Shown here: positions 15,761-22,365 of the stretch, piece by piece
Position numbering within the stretch: the first letter of the stretch is position 1
How the letters are laid out: every line of letters starts with the position of its first letter
Origin: a virus
DNA length: 34,060 bases
Reading direction: 5' to 3' (one strand)
Virus record (IMG/VR): IMGVR_UViG_3300042154_000840
Coordinates: 1 to 34,060 of that record
The notes under the pieces: generated by a model
What the model saw: the letters and a program-made list of their open reading frames with translations, nothing else
Database searches by the model: none
Told to the model about the DNA's origin: nothing
Translations under genes and position numbers: made by a program

Positions 15761-15775
15761 AATGTTTTTTGTTTT

Positions 15776-15830
15776 GACAAATATATAACTTTTATTTTAA
15801 TCAAATATATTTTAACAAATATTTAACTAT
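15776..15830 (-). promoter_or_regulatory. phage promoter P2 (minus strand)
   Basis: Minus-strand -7 box TATATTTG (plus strand 15778-15785), an upstream TTTG (15802-15805, 16-bp gap) and TTTGTTAAA (15811-15819) whose start is 34 bases before the -7 box, exactly as in P1. Plus-strand 15808-15830 is the reverse complement of 3551-3573 with no mismatch. The upstream part overlaps the last codons of the 49-codon gene. Confidence 0.75.
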
Positions 15831-15972
15831 TCAAATAAGCTGAAGCAATTAAATACATTTGTTGCATCTTTTTAATTTGTCCTACATTTAAAGGTAATTC
15901 TATTCCTACTTCTATTCCTTTCTTATGATGTATATAACATTGTATCGTAGCAATCATTTGTCCGTATGTCAT
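15823..15972 (-). CDS. short protein after terminase (49 aa)
   Basis: The ATG at 15972-15970 lies 2 bases after the terminase stop, and the frame ends in TAA at 15825-15823. The product (MTYGQMIATIQCYIHHKKGIE...) is 49 residues, mildly basic, with a C-terminal helix 'GQIKKMQQMYLIASAY'. The tight spacing after the terminase supports a real, co-translated gene. Its last 8 bases overlap the shared upstream block of promoter P2. No function recognised. Confidence 0.65.
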   Translation of the reverse strand: MTYGQMIATIQCYIHHKKGIEVGIELPLNVGQIKKMQQMYLIASAYLNS

Positions 15973-15974
15973 AA

Positions 15975-17141
15975 TTAATATACAAAGTAACTCCCTTTGT
16001 TTGGGTTTTCTAATTGACTTGTTATAGCGTACCTCATAGCATCTATTGCGTGGTTATACGCATCAATTGGTTTATTTAGTTTAACTCCTGTTTTATCTAC
16101 AGTCCATATATAGTTTCTTAATTCGTTTATTAAGTTCTTACTTCTTGATGTTACATATATCTTATTTTGATTAATTAAATTAATACCATATACGATACTA
16201 TCTCTACCTTTTGTTACTGGTAATACATTATGTCCATAACTATTTAACTCTGCTATTGATTTTGGTTCAGCACAATCTGCGTGTATAATATCTTCAACAT
16301 CATTTGCTTTTAATAGATTAGATATTTCACTATTCAATAAACCTTTCTTATATATTATTTCATCAAAGATATATGAATCATTATATTTATACATAGCTAC
16401 TAATGAAGTAGGGTCATTAGAATATCCAAAGTCCATACCATAACATAATACTCTTGCTTCTGTTGGTAAATCTATTTCGTTCCAATCAGTAATACATACT
16501 CCTTCTAAACTACCTGTTTGTCCAAGTCCATATACTTGCCACCAATTAGCCCAATATGTAGAAGTTAATGCTTTTATTTTAGCTGATTCTATTTCTTTTA
16601 TAATAGTATCTGATAATGCTTCATTGTCTAAATAAGTTAATGTAATAAAGTCTACGTTGTCTTGTGTTAGTATTTCTTTATCTACCCAAAATGTAGATGC
16701 TGGATTATAATCTAACCATATATCTCCTGATGTTCTAATTGCCATTTGATAATAAGAATCAAAATCAATATTATTACACTCATTTACGTATAATATATTT
16801 CTTCTTGCACCTCTTAATTTATCAGGTTGGTCAACACTAAAGAACTCTATATAACTTCCATTTGCAAATGTGTATTTTAAAGTACTCTTATTGAAGTTTG
16901 CATCTGTATATCTACCAAGTGCCATTATAATCTTTAAAAAGTCTTTTAATGCACCTCTACGCAAGTGTGGTATAGATTCTGACACTACACTTATTTCAAG
17001 CATAGGTTCTTTTATTGCTTTGTCAATTAACAAAGGTAGAATACCAAAAGTTTTACCAGCTGAAGTACCTCCTCTAATAACTTTAATACGTTGCTTTAAA
17101 CGTAATAACTTTTTAATTGCAGTAGTTACTATAAATTCCAT
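15975..17141 (-). CDS. terminase large subunit
   Basis: A 388-residue packaging motor and nuclease of the Terminase_3 (PBSX XtmB-like) type. The ATPase has Walker A GGTSAGKT at residues 24-31 and Walker B ILYVNE at 116-121 with Glu121 as catalytic acid; 'DIWLDYNPAS' (140-149) is the coupling region. The RNase H-like nuclease has 'YGMDFGYSNDPTS' (Asp237), 'HADCAEPKS' (Asp289) and 'DAYNHAIDAMRYA' (Asp360/Asp367). The length is compact but complete. It follows the small subunit by 11 bases and is followed by a 49-codon gene. Confidence is high on motif order. Confidence 0.93.
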   Translation of the reverse strand: MEFIVTTAIKKLLRLKQRIKVIRGGTSAGKTFGILPLLIDKAIKEPMLEISVVSESIPHLRRGALKDFLKIIMALGRYTDANFNKSTLKYTFANGSYIEFFSVDQPDKLRGARRNILYVNECNNIDFDSYYQMAIRTSGDIWLDYNPASTFWVDKEILTQDNVDFITLTYLDNEALSDTIIKEIESAKIKALTSTYWANWWQVYGLGQTGSLEGVCITDWNEIDLPTEARVLCYGMDFGYSNDPTSLVAMYKYNDSYIFDEIIYKKGLLNSEISNLLKANDVEDIIHADCAEPKSIAELNSYGHNVLPVTKGRDSIVYGINLINQNKIYVTSRSKNLINELRNYIWTVDKTGVKLNKPIDAYNHAIDAMRYAITSQLENPNKGSYFVY

Positions 17142-17152
17142 AAGATAATCGT

Positions 17153-17413
17153 TTAAACTAAGTCTAAATCATCTATATTAAATATAGGTTGTTCATTTGT
17201 TACTGTTATATCTTTTGTTTCTCTTGGTTTACCTGCATAGTAGTTATAGAATAGTTGAGTAAATTTAAAGTCACCTTTCTCCAATCCTTTTTCTAATGCT
17301 TCAAATGCTAATGGTTCTAATGCCGAAAGTTTCTCAATCAGTTTAACTTCTTCTGATTTTGATTTTCTACCTGCAGATTTATGTCCACCATTAAACTTTC
17401 TTTTATCTTCCAT
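17153..17413 (-). CDS. putative terminase small subunit
   Basis: Eighty-six residues with a basic N-terminus 'KFNGGHKSAGRKSKSEEVKL' and a helical 'LSALEPLAFEALEKGLEKGD' plus 'FKFTQLFYNYYAGKPRE' region. This pattern is characteristic of very small terminase-associated proteins in Bacteroidetes phages, which lie immediately before the large subunit. It would bind the packaging site and recruit TerL. It lacks a full classic helix-turn-helix plus oligomerisation domain, so the call leans on position and the basic head. Confidence 0.7.
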   Translation of the reverse strand: MEDKRKFNGGHKSAGRKSKSEEVKLIEKLSALEPLAFEALEKGLEKGDFKFTQLFYNYYAGKPRETKDITVTNEQPIFNIDDLDLV

Positions 17414-17453
17414 AATTAAAAAATATTATTATTAATTTAAAAATAAATAAAAT

Positions 17454-17630
17454 CTATTGTTGTTTTGTTGTTAATATTAATCTTAAATTTTCTACTTCTT
17501 TTTTTAAATTAGAATTTATAACTTTAATTTCTTTTAATTCATTATCCAATCTTTCATTTTTATTTTCTATTTTTAACAAATCTATTTTTAAATCTACTAT
17601 TTTATCTATTAAATTATTTATTGTTTTCAT
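17454..17630 (-). CDS. leucine-zipper-like coiled-coil protein (58 aa)
   Basis: The start is placed at the ATG 17630-17628 (MKTINNLIDKIV...) because it overlaps the TGA of the preceding 44-codon gene (ATGA); an in-frame ATG 18 bases earlier would add MEKTNK. Nearly the whole product is a coiled coil with Leu/Ile at heptad positions ('LKIDLLKIENKNERLDNELK'). It could dimerise or partner with the neighbouring terminase small subunit, but no function is recognised. Confidence 0.6.
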   Translation of the reverse strand: MKTINNLIDKIVDLKIDLLKIENKNERLDNELKEIKVINSNLKKEVENLRLILTTKQQ

Positions 17631-17761
17631 TTTGTTTGTCTTTTCCAAATTAATTTAGCGTTAAGTAATACTTTTTCTTTTTTATTTAGTTTTTTCATAT
17701 AACCTAAAAAGCAATCTTCATTAGCTACATATAAAAAATTAAAATACTTAAATTGCTCCAT
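17627..17761 (-). CDS. short hypothetical protein (44 aa)
   Basis: ATG at 17761-17759, TGA at 17629-17627, overlapping the next start as ATGA. The product (MEQFKYFNFLYVANEDCFLG...) has an aromatic N-terminal half and a basic C-terminal half. It is preceded by a 46-codon gene ending 2 bases before its start. Function unknown. Confidence 0.6.
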   Translation of the reverse strand: MEQFKYFNFLYVANEDCFLGYMKKLNKKEKVLLNAKLIWKRQTK

Positions 17762-17763
17762 AA

Positions 17764-17904
17764 TTATCTTTTATAAAGTTTACTTAATTCTTTCGCTACT
17801 TCTTTCCAATGTCCTGATTGTTGCATATTACCTGATATTAAAGTTCTATTGTATTCTATTGAATATTTATCAAATAATATCTTTGCTCTTTCTTTTGCTG
17901 TCAT
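17764..17904 (-). CDS. short hypothetical protein (46 aa)
   Basis: The ATG at 17904-17902 overlaps the TGA of the DnaA-domain-like gene (ATGA), and the frame ends in TAA at 17766-17764. The product opens MTAKERAKILFDKYSIEYN, a 'TAKE-A--L---Y' start that I associate with small phage proteins of unknown role, and ends in a basic helix. Overlap on the upstream side and 2-base spacing on the other support translation. Confidence 0.65.
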   Translation of the reverse strand: MTAKERAKILFDKYSIEYNRTLISGNMQQSGHWKEVAKELSKLYKR

Positions 17905-18398
17905 AGTTTTATTTTGTTATTCATCTTATAGTATGCTTCTAGTCTTTCTAGAATCATTATGTGTTGTTCAGTTCCTTTTGTTTCTTCTAATAACTCTGTT
18001 AGCTTATCTATTATGTTATATGTTTGTTTTTGTTCTTCAAGTCTATTTTGTAAAGCTATGTTTTCAAATTTTAGTTTATATATTTCTTTTTGTAGTTTGT
18101 CTTGTTCTTTATCTGTTTTTATTTCTACTCCTGTAAAGTTATATATTATTTTTGATTTTAATTGGTTTAATTCTTTATTGAATTTAGAATATACTTTATA
18201 CATTTTTAACGAGTGTATAACAGTTGCGTGGTCTAATTGTAATTCATTACCTAATTGATGTAATGTCTTATGTGGTTTTAGTTCTTTTAATACAGTAAAG
18301 TATAAACTTCTTAATTCTATTGTTTCTCTTTTTCTAGTTAGAATTGTTATATCTACTTTTGTTTCTTCTAGTATTGTTTTTATTATTGTTTCTTCCAT
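17901..18398 (-). CDS. DnaA domain IV-like DNA-binding protein with coiled coil
   Basis: A 165-residue protein. Residues about 20-75 read 'RKRETIELRSLYFTVLKEL' then 'HKTLHQLGNELQLDHATVIHSLKMY', matching the DnaA C-terminal DnaA-box-binding domain, including the DHATVIHS signature that contacts the 9-mer box. There is no AAA+ ATPase domain. Residues about 95-150 form a coiled coil, likely for dimerisation. It may bind DnaA-box-like sites on phage or host DNA to control replication or transcription. It is in the operon leading to the terminase. DNA binding is well supported by the motif; the target is unknown. Confidence 0.7.
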   Translation of the reverse strand: MEETIIKTILEETKVDITILTRKRETIELRSLYFTVLKELKPHKTLHQLGNELQLDHATVIHSLKMYKVYSKFNKELNQLKSKIIYNFTGVEIKTDKEQDKLQKEIYKLKFENIALQNRLEEQKQTYNIIDKLTELLEETKGTEQHIMILERLEAYYKMNNKIKL

Positions 18399-18607
18399 TT
18401 TACTTTTATTTTATTTTTGTTATTTCTTACTAATTCTGTTAGTACATTAAATGATACTACTTCTAATGCCATAAATATACCTTGACATTCTTCATATTCT
18501 TCTAATGATTCATAATGTTTTAATATTTCTCTTACTTGATTTAAAGGAATACCTTTTTCTATTTCGTGTAATGTAAGGTTATAATGGTCTATTGCTTTAT
18601 CGTTCAT
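18383..18607 (-). CDS. hypothetical protein (74 aa)
   Basis: Seventy-four residues (MNDKAIDHYNLTLHEIEKGI...), helical, ending in a Lys-rich tail ('NNKNKIKVKWKKQ'). It overlaps the DnaA-domain-like gene by 16 bases and shares one base with the 152-residue gene upstream, so it is embedded in the operon. No motif recognised; an 'ILKHYESLEEYEECQGI' helix may mediate protein contacts. Confidence 0.6.
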   Translation of the reverse strand: MNDKAIDHYNLTLHEIEKGIPLNQVREILKHYESLEEYEECQGIFMALEVVSFNVLTELVRNNKNKIKVKWKKQ

Positions 18608-19065
18608 TATAATTCAAATCTTAATCGTTCTTTTACTGATTCGTGTGTTTCTTGTTGAAAGAATAATTTTAAATCATTATCTGTTGTTGTTTTAAATATT
18701 CCTTTTATAAAGTCTGTTTTGTTTTTTTTATCTTTAACATCATTTATGTTTTTAATTTCATAAATCATTGTTATTCCATTTACAGTTTCACAAGTTTCTG
18801 TATTTACATTTGAACGAATTATAAAACATTGTACTTGTGTTTTGTCATTTAAAGTTACTCCAACATAATTTGATAATTGCATAAGTGTATTTAAAGAAGT
18901 GGTATCTTCATTCTTCTTATGGTCTATCATAAATGTATTAAAATAATATTTACTTAATACACAATCAATATCCATTATAGAACGACTTGTATCTGTTAAT
19001 TCACTTATCAAATAATTAAATTCGTTGTTGTGATAATTGTTGTTAAATTTTTTTCTTGTTTTCAT
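18607..19065 (-). CDS. hypothetical protein (152 aa)
   Basis: A 152-residue alpha/beta protein. 'DTSRSIMDIDCVLSKYYFN' followed by 'FMIDHKKNED' and later 'VQCFIIRSN' vaguely resembles the Asp...(D/E)xK arrangement of PD-(D/E)XK nucleases (Asp in DID and Asp-x-Lys in IDHKK), but the match is weak. It overlaps the ASCH gene by 4 bases and the 74-residue gene by 1. I do not assign a function; the nuclease-like reading is only a lead. Confidence 0.55.
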   Translation of the reverse strand: MKTRKKFNNNYHNNEFNYLISELTDTSRSIMDIDCVLSKYYFNTFMIDHKKNEDTTSLNTLMQLSNYVGVTLNDKTQVQCFIIRSNVNTETCETVNGITMIYEIKNINDVKDKKNKTDFIKGIFKTTTDNDLKLFFQQETHESVKERLRFEL

Positions 19066-19280
19066 TTTATTCCTAAGATTAATATATCATTTATATTGTA
19101 AATAGATATGTCTGTTATGTATGTAATTGTTTTTATAATACTTTCATTAGTTTCTAAATTAACTAACGTTAAATCGTCTCCTATTAAGTAATTTCTGTTA
19201 TTACGTCTTATTTCAAATTTTTTAATTCCTGTTTTTATATCATTGAAATATTTGTCTTGTATGTCTAAAATATGATTCAT
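19062..19280 (-). CDS. ASCH/DUF3850-like PUA-fold protein
   Basis: The start is set at ATG 19280-19278, which overlaps the TAA of the ABC-GNAT gene as TAATG; an upstream in-frame ATG would add 13 residues inside that gene. The 72-residue product (MNHILDIQDKYFNDIKTGIK...) has 'YFNDIKTGIKKFEIRRNNRN' then 'IGDDLTLVNLE' and 'TYITD', the pattern of DUF3850, a member of the ASCH/PUA-like fold. Such domains bind RNA or modified nucleotides. Coupled translation with the GNAT fusion suggests they work together. Homology by pattern only. Confidence 0.75.
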   Translation of the reverse strand: MNHILDIQDKYFNDIKTGIKKFEIRRNNRNYLIGDDLTLVNLETNESIIKTITYITDISIYNINDILILGIK

Positions 19281-20443
19281 TAAAACATTGATATTTGATT
19301 TTGTGCTACATCCTTCCAAGCATCAGCATTAAACGTTATTAAATCTGTATTAATATCATCTTTATTACCTATGAATTTATATGATTTAGATACTCTTGTA
19401 GACGTGTTGTATTCTCCTTGTGTTTTTTGTTTCTTGGATTGCATCATTTCTGCTTTTTCTTCGCCTTTAGTTTCGCCACAAAATAACCAATTATTAGAAT
19501 TATTAAACACTGACCACAAAGCAGGATTAGATGTTTTTATATACATTGTTTTATTATCATTTTTATAAACTTGACCGAACCAATTACAAATTTTAAAACC
19601 AATACCTAAACCTTGGAAATCAGGCAATACTACAACTCTTGATATTCTATAACCATTTTGAATAACACCACTTGGAAAAGGTAATATAGCCATAAACGCT
19701 ATTGGTTTATCATTAAACAAAGCTACATAACATTTAGCTGCTTTATTTAAATCTTCAGTTAAATAATGATTGTGTTTGAATAATTTCCAAGTTTCATATC
19801 TACATCGAAATACCTGAAGTTCAATTTTTGGTTGCCGAAGTGATGGCGCTATCTCAAGACGCCCTTTTGATGGTGAATAAATCCAATCAGGTTGCAACCA
19901 TTCCATTATATCAAAATGACAAGATGCAAGTACAATCTTTTTATTAGTTCTTCTAATATATTTTTGTAATGCATTACTCATAGCTTTTGCAACATCTCTA
20001 TCTACAACAGATGTATATTCATCAATCAATATTACTTCGTTTTCTGATGCACTGCCTACGATATAAGCAAGATTTGCTCTGTATTGTTCACCATTTGAAA
20101 GTGTATTGAAAGGTCTCAACCAAGTTGGAACAGAACTTAAACCCATAGCAGATAATAAAAATGTAGCATCTTTAGGTTCTAACCAATCAAAATTTGAAAT
20201 TAATGATTTAGAATTATCAAAATATGATTTGTCCATTTCTTTTTTAAAGTAATTTTTTAATATAGTAGTTTTACCTGTACCACTACCACCATAAACTACA
20301 CCTATGTTCCATTGATTAGGTAAATTTTCTAAATTAGCTTCAACAATTACATTTGATTCATCTTTGTTTTGTATGTCAAATGCTTCATAAATATAATTAG
20401 TATATTTATCATTGTTAATTTTATGTGTTAAATTTATTTTCAT
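19280..20443 (-). CDS. ABC-family ATPase fused to GNAT acetyltransferase domain (Mom-like candidate)
   Basis: A 387-residue two-domain protein. Residues 1-200 are an ABC ATPase: Walker A GGSGTGKT (52-59), signature LSNGEQ (115-120), Walker B VILIDE (137-142) with catalytic Glu142 and an H-loop His (176 in ASCHFD). No membrane segments are present, so it is a soluble ABC protein. Residues about 205-325 are a GNAT domain with 'HNHYLTEDL', 'KPIAFMAILPFPSG' and the acetyl-CoA motif 'RVVVLPDFQGLGIG'. The HYL and VLPDxQGxGIG pattern recalls phage Mu Mom and related predicted DNA base modifiers. It lies between an exonuclease and an ASCH gene. Domains are clear; DNA modification is inference. Confidence 0.8.
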   Translation of the reverse strand: MKINLTHKINNDKYTNYIYEAFDIQNKDESNVIVEANLENLPNQWNIGVVYGGSGTGKTTILKNYFKKEMDKSYFDNSKSLISNFDWLEPKDATFLLSAMGLSSVPTWLRPFNTLSNGEQYRANLAYIVGSASENEVILIDEYTSVVDRDVAKAMSNALQKYIRRTNKKIVLASCHFDIMEWLQPDWIYSPSKGRLEIAPSLRQPKIELQVFRCRYETWKLFKHNHYLTEDLNKAAKCYVALFNDKPIAFMAILPFPSGVIQNGYRISRVVVLPDFQGLGIGFKICNWFGQVYKNDNKTMYIKTSNPALWSVFNNSNNWLFCGETKGEEKAEMMQSKKQKTQGEYNTSTRVSKSYKFIGNKDDINTDLITFNADAWKDVAQNQISMF

Positions 20444-20444
20444 T

Positions 20445-21158
20445 TTAATTAATTCTTAATTTTAATAGATTATAACATTCAATATATTTATATTTTGCTT
20501 TTGATTTATGTATTGTTTTAAATAATTCATATATCTTTTTAGTGTATTGATATTTAGTTTTGCAATCTACTAAATATTTTTCAGCAAACTTTTTACCAAA
20601 TCCTTTGCAATAATTTACATTATCAGCAGTATCACCTATTATCATTTGTTCGTAAAAGTTATACATTGCTTCTTCTTCTGATATATCATATACTACTTTA
20701 TGCTTAATATGATAGTTATACATCAAACAAGGAAATTGCTTATAGTCTTTATCTATTGAAACTATTATTACATTATCCCTTCCTATTTCATTTGATAGTG
20801 TAAACCAATACCTAGCAACCATATCATCTGTTTCACATCCATAACCCCAAATAGAATCATATTGTTCTTTAACGTATTCGTGTACTTCATTTAATAAAGG
20901 TGGCAAATTGTTATAATCTCTATTAGCTTTATACTTTGGTGTTATGTATTTTCTAAAGTTACCTTTACTACCTGAAAATGTTTTTACTTCATTTATTTCG
21001 TATATATCTTCTAAGTGGTTTATAATAGACATAAACACTTCATCAAATTTAGCTATTGCATCTTCTATGTTATGATGAAATCCATCATCTTCTATTGTTT
21101 CTCGTTTCTTATAGCAACTTGAAAATATCAAACTATCAGCATCAAATAGTACTATCAT
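20445..21158 (-). CDS. 5'-3' exonuclease (FEN-like)
   Basis: A 237-residue nuclease of the PIN/FEN superfamily. 'LFDADSLIFSS' gives the first metal-binding Asp, 'GSKGNFRKYITPKYKANRD' the helical-arch Arg/Lys region, 'CETDDMVARYW' the acidic cluster, 'IVSIDKDYKQFP' the next Asp pair, and 'GDTADNV-YCKGFGKKFAEK' the final Asp plus helix-hairpin-helix. It would trim 5' ends during replication or recombination, like T4 RNase H or T7 gp6. Its end is 2 bases from the ABC-GNAT start and its own start overlaps the upstream gene by 17 bases. Confidence 0.9.
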   Translation of the reverse strand: MIVLFDADSLIFSSCYKKRETIEDDGFHHNIEDAIAKFDEVFMSIINHLEDIYEINEVKTFSGSKGNFRKYITPKYKANRDYNNLPPLLNEVHEYVKEQYDSIWGYGCETDDMVARYWFTLSNEIGRDNVIIVSIDKDYKQFPCLMYNYHIKHKVVYDISEEEAMYNFYEQMIIGDTADNVNYCKGFGKKFAEKYLVDCKTKYQYTKKIYELFKTIHKSKAKYKYIECYNLLKLRIN

Positions 21159-21348
21159 TCTTTATTAGTTTTAAAATGTATTGCCAAACTTCTAATTCTC
21201 TATCTGTAGATTCTAAACACTTTATTAAATGTTCTTCGCTTATGTCAGTCTTGCCCGTTACAATTAATGTAGCGTAGTTTACTGATTCTCTTTGCAACCC
21301 TGCTATTTTAGATGCTGCTTTCCAATATGCTTTTTTGTTTATATCCAT
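21142..21348 (-). CDS. hypothetical protein (68 aa)
   Basis: Sixty-eight residues (MDINKKAYWKAASKIAGLQR...), helical, with a 'VTGKTDISEEHLIKCLESTD' centre. No recognised domain. It overlaps the exonuclease start by 17 bases, so it may be translationally coupled to it. The 'Y-KAA-KIAGLQRESV' opening resembles small operon-mates of phage exonucleases only in general character. Confidence 0.6.
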   Translation of the reverse strand: MDINKKAYWKAASKIAGLQRESVNYATLIVTGKTDISEEHLIKCLESTDRELEVWQYILKLIKNDSTI

Positions 21349-21410
21349 ATCAATATTATTATTAGCAATACAATAAATGATATTATTACGTTTCTATCTT
21401 CTTTGTTCAT
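21339..21410 (-). CDS. tiny predicted membrane peptide (23 aa)
   Basis: ATG at 21410-21408, TAA at 21341-21339. The product is a short charged head (MNKEDRN) followed by one hydrophobic helix made almost only of Ile, Leu, Val and Trp. It overlaps the neighbouring genes at both ends (17 and 10 bases) and fills the gap between them. It may be a micro-membrane protein; a chance frame in AT-rich DNA is the alternative. Confidence 0.35.
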   Translation of the reverse strand: MNKEDRNVIISFIVLLIIILIWI

Positions 21411-21576
21411 CGTTTAAAGTTTGTCTTATTTGTTCGTAATACATATCACTTTCACTCCATTCATCAACTAATGATGTTCTAACATTGTTTAGTCTATTGC
21501 CTATTGCTACGTTCTCAAGACTATATAAATAGTCTATACATAATGTTAGTTCTTTAATTATTTCTTCTTTGTTCAT
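21394..21576 (-). CDS. hypothetical protein (60 aa)
   Basis: Sixty residues (MNKEEIIKELTLCIDYLYSL...), acidic and helical, ending 'YEQIRQTLNDEQRR'. It is preceded by a 40-codon gene that overlaps it by 23 bases and followed by the small membrane peptide. No domain recognised; it belongs to the leader of the P4 operon. Confidence 0.55.
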   Translation of the reverse strand: MNKEEIIKELTLCIDYLYSLENVAIGNRLNNVRTSLVDEWSESDMYYEQIRQTLNDEQRR

Positions 21577-21676
21577 CTTGTTTTAATTTAGTTAATAATG
21601 TTTTTGCTTCTTGTTTAAATCGGTATTGTTGCTCCCAAATTGTTTCTTTCTTTTCTGCTGGTTTCTTGTTTCTCAT
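21554..21676 (-). CDS. short first gene of the P4 operon (40 aa)
   Basis: ATG at 21676-21674, TAA at 21556-21554. The product (MRNKKPAEKKETIWEQQYRF...) is strongly basic and helical. It is the first frame downstream of promoter P4, whose -7 box ends 23 bases upstream of the start. It overlaps the next gene by 23 bases. Function unknown. Confidence 0.55.
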   Translation of the reverse strand: MRNKKPAEKKETIWEQQYRFKQEAKTLLTKLKQDEQRRNN

Positions 21677-21698
21677 TTATTTGTTTTTAATTGTTATA

Positions 21699-21740
21699 CA
21701 AATATAAACAAGTTATTAATATAAATTACATTTTAACAAA
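21699..21740 (-). promoter_or_regulatory. phage promoter P4 (minus strand)
   Basis: Minus-strand TATATTTG (plus strand 21699-21706) with TTTGTTAAA (21732-21740) starting exactly 34 bases upstream, as in P1 and P2. It lies directly after the terminator of the preceding operon and before the gene block ending in the terminase. No clear TTTG at the classic -33 spacing is present here. Confidence 0.7.
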
Positions 21741-21757
21741 AAATTAACATAAAAAAA

Positions 21758-21780
21758 AAGAGTAGCTATTTGCTACCCTT
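21758..21780 (-). terminator. strong terminator of the replication operon
   Basis: On the minus strand AAGGGTAGC pairs with GCTACTCTT (9 bp, one G-U) around AAATA and is followed by a run of nine T. The stop codon of the 47-residue gene lies inside the hairpin. Confidence 0.8.
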
Positions 21781-21909
21781 AATTTGATTTCTACATATAG
21801 AATACCTTTGGTCTTTATCAGGATATTCTTTTGTCATAACTTCATCTGACATACAACGTTGTAAAAACTCTTGTTCGTTTTCTGTATTTCTTTTTTCAGG
21901 TATTGGCAT
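21766..21909 (-). CDS. small conserved-type protein with RCM/IC motif (47 aa)
   Basis: ATG at 21909-21907, TAG at 21768-21766 inside the terminator hairpin. The product has 'EFLQRCMSDEVM' then 'YPDKDQRYSICRNQ'. The pattern 'F--RCM-D------P---QR---C' is widespread in small phage proteins, often encoded near head genes, and is of unknown function. The two Cys and the central Pro-Asp make a metal or disulphide role possible. Confidence 0.65.
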   Translation of the reverse strand: MPIPEKRNTENEQEFLQRCMSDEVMTKEYPDKDQRYSICRNQIKGSK

Positions 21910-21914
21910 AATAT

Positions 21915-22037
21915 TTATTTTTGATTAATTATATTTCGATAAACTTTATTTACTCTTTCTGAATTTATACCTCTTGAGTGATAAAATTCTAATACTCTAT
22001 TTATTCTTGTTAGTGGTTTAAATCTGCTCTTTGTCAT
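21915..22037 (-). CDS. short basic hypothetical protein (40 aa)
   Basis: ATG at 22037-22035, TAA at 21917-21915. The product (MTKSRFKPLTRINRVLEFYH...) is basic with a helix-turn-helix-like length, but too short for a firm DNA-binding call. It overlaps the MazG-like gene by 20 bases and precedes the 47-residue gene by 5 bases. Confidence 0.55.
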   Translation of the reverse strand: MTKSRFKPLTRINRVLEFYHSRGINSERVNKVYRNIINQK

Positions 22038-22365
22038 TTAGTTCTGTTTTTAGTTTCTGTATGTATAATGTTGCATCCATTAATTCTTCTTGAAAGTGTT
22101 GTAGCCATTCTAACGTACTTAAATCCGTTCTGTCAAGTGTAACACCATATTTATTTATTCCTACTTCAGAACGCTGTTTAAATTGTTTTATAACTGATTC
22201 TACTATTGTATCTTTTATTTTTTCTTTATTAAATTTAATATATAAATCATTTGTAGTTAAAATTGAATCTTCATTTTCCCAAAAATGTATTCCTTTCGAT
22301 TCATTACATAATACATAATGATTTCTTGATAACCATTCAGCAAATTCTATTTCTTTATTTTTCAT
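22018..22365 (-). CDS. MazG-like / nucleotide pyrophosphohydrolase-type protein
   Basis: A 115-residue protein whose C-terminal half reads 'FKQRSEVGINKYGVTLDRTD' and 'WLQHFQEELMDATLYIQKL'. The EELxDA helix preceded by a KYG-TL motif is typical of phage all-alpha nucleotide pyrophosphohydrolases related to MazG, where the acidic residues bind Mg2+. The family hydrolyses (d)NTPs or alarmones. The N-terminal half is less conserved. Only one clear EExxD motif is visible, so it may be a divergent or structural relative rather than an active enzyme. Confidence 0.6.
   Translation of the reverse strand: MKNKEIEFAEWLSRNHYVLCNESKGIHFWENEDSILTTNDLYIKFNKEKIKDTIVESVIKQFKQRSEVGINKYGVTLDRTDLSTLEWLQHFQEELMDATLYIQKLKTELNDKEQI

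Noticed and set aside
18607-19065. PD-(D/E)XK nuclease reading of the 152-aa protein
   Set aside because: Only a loose Asp and D-x-K pairing; not enough to annotate as nuclease.
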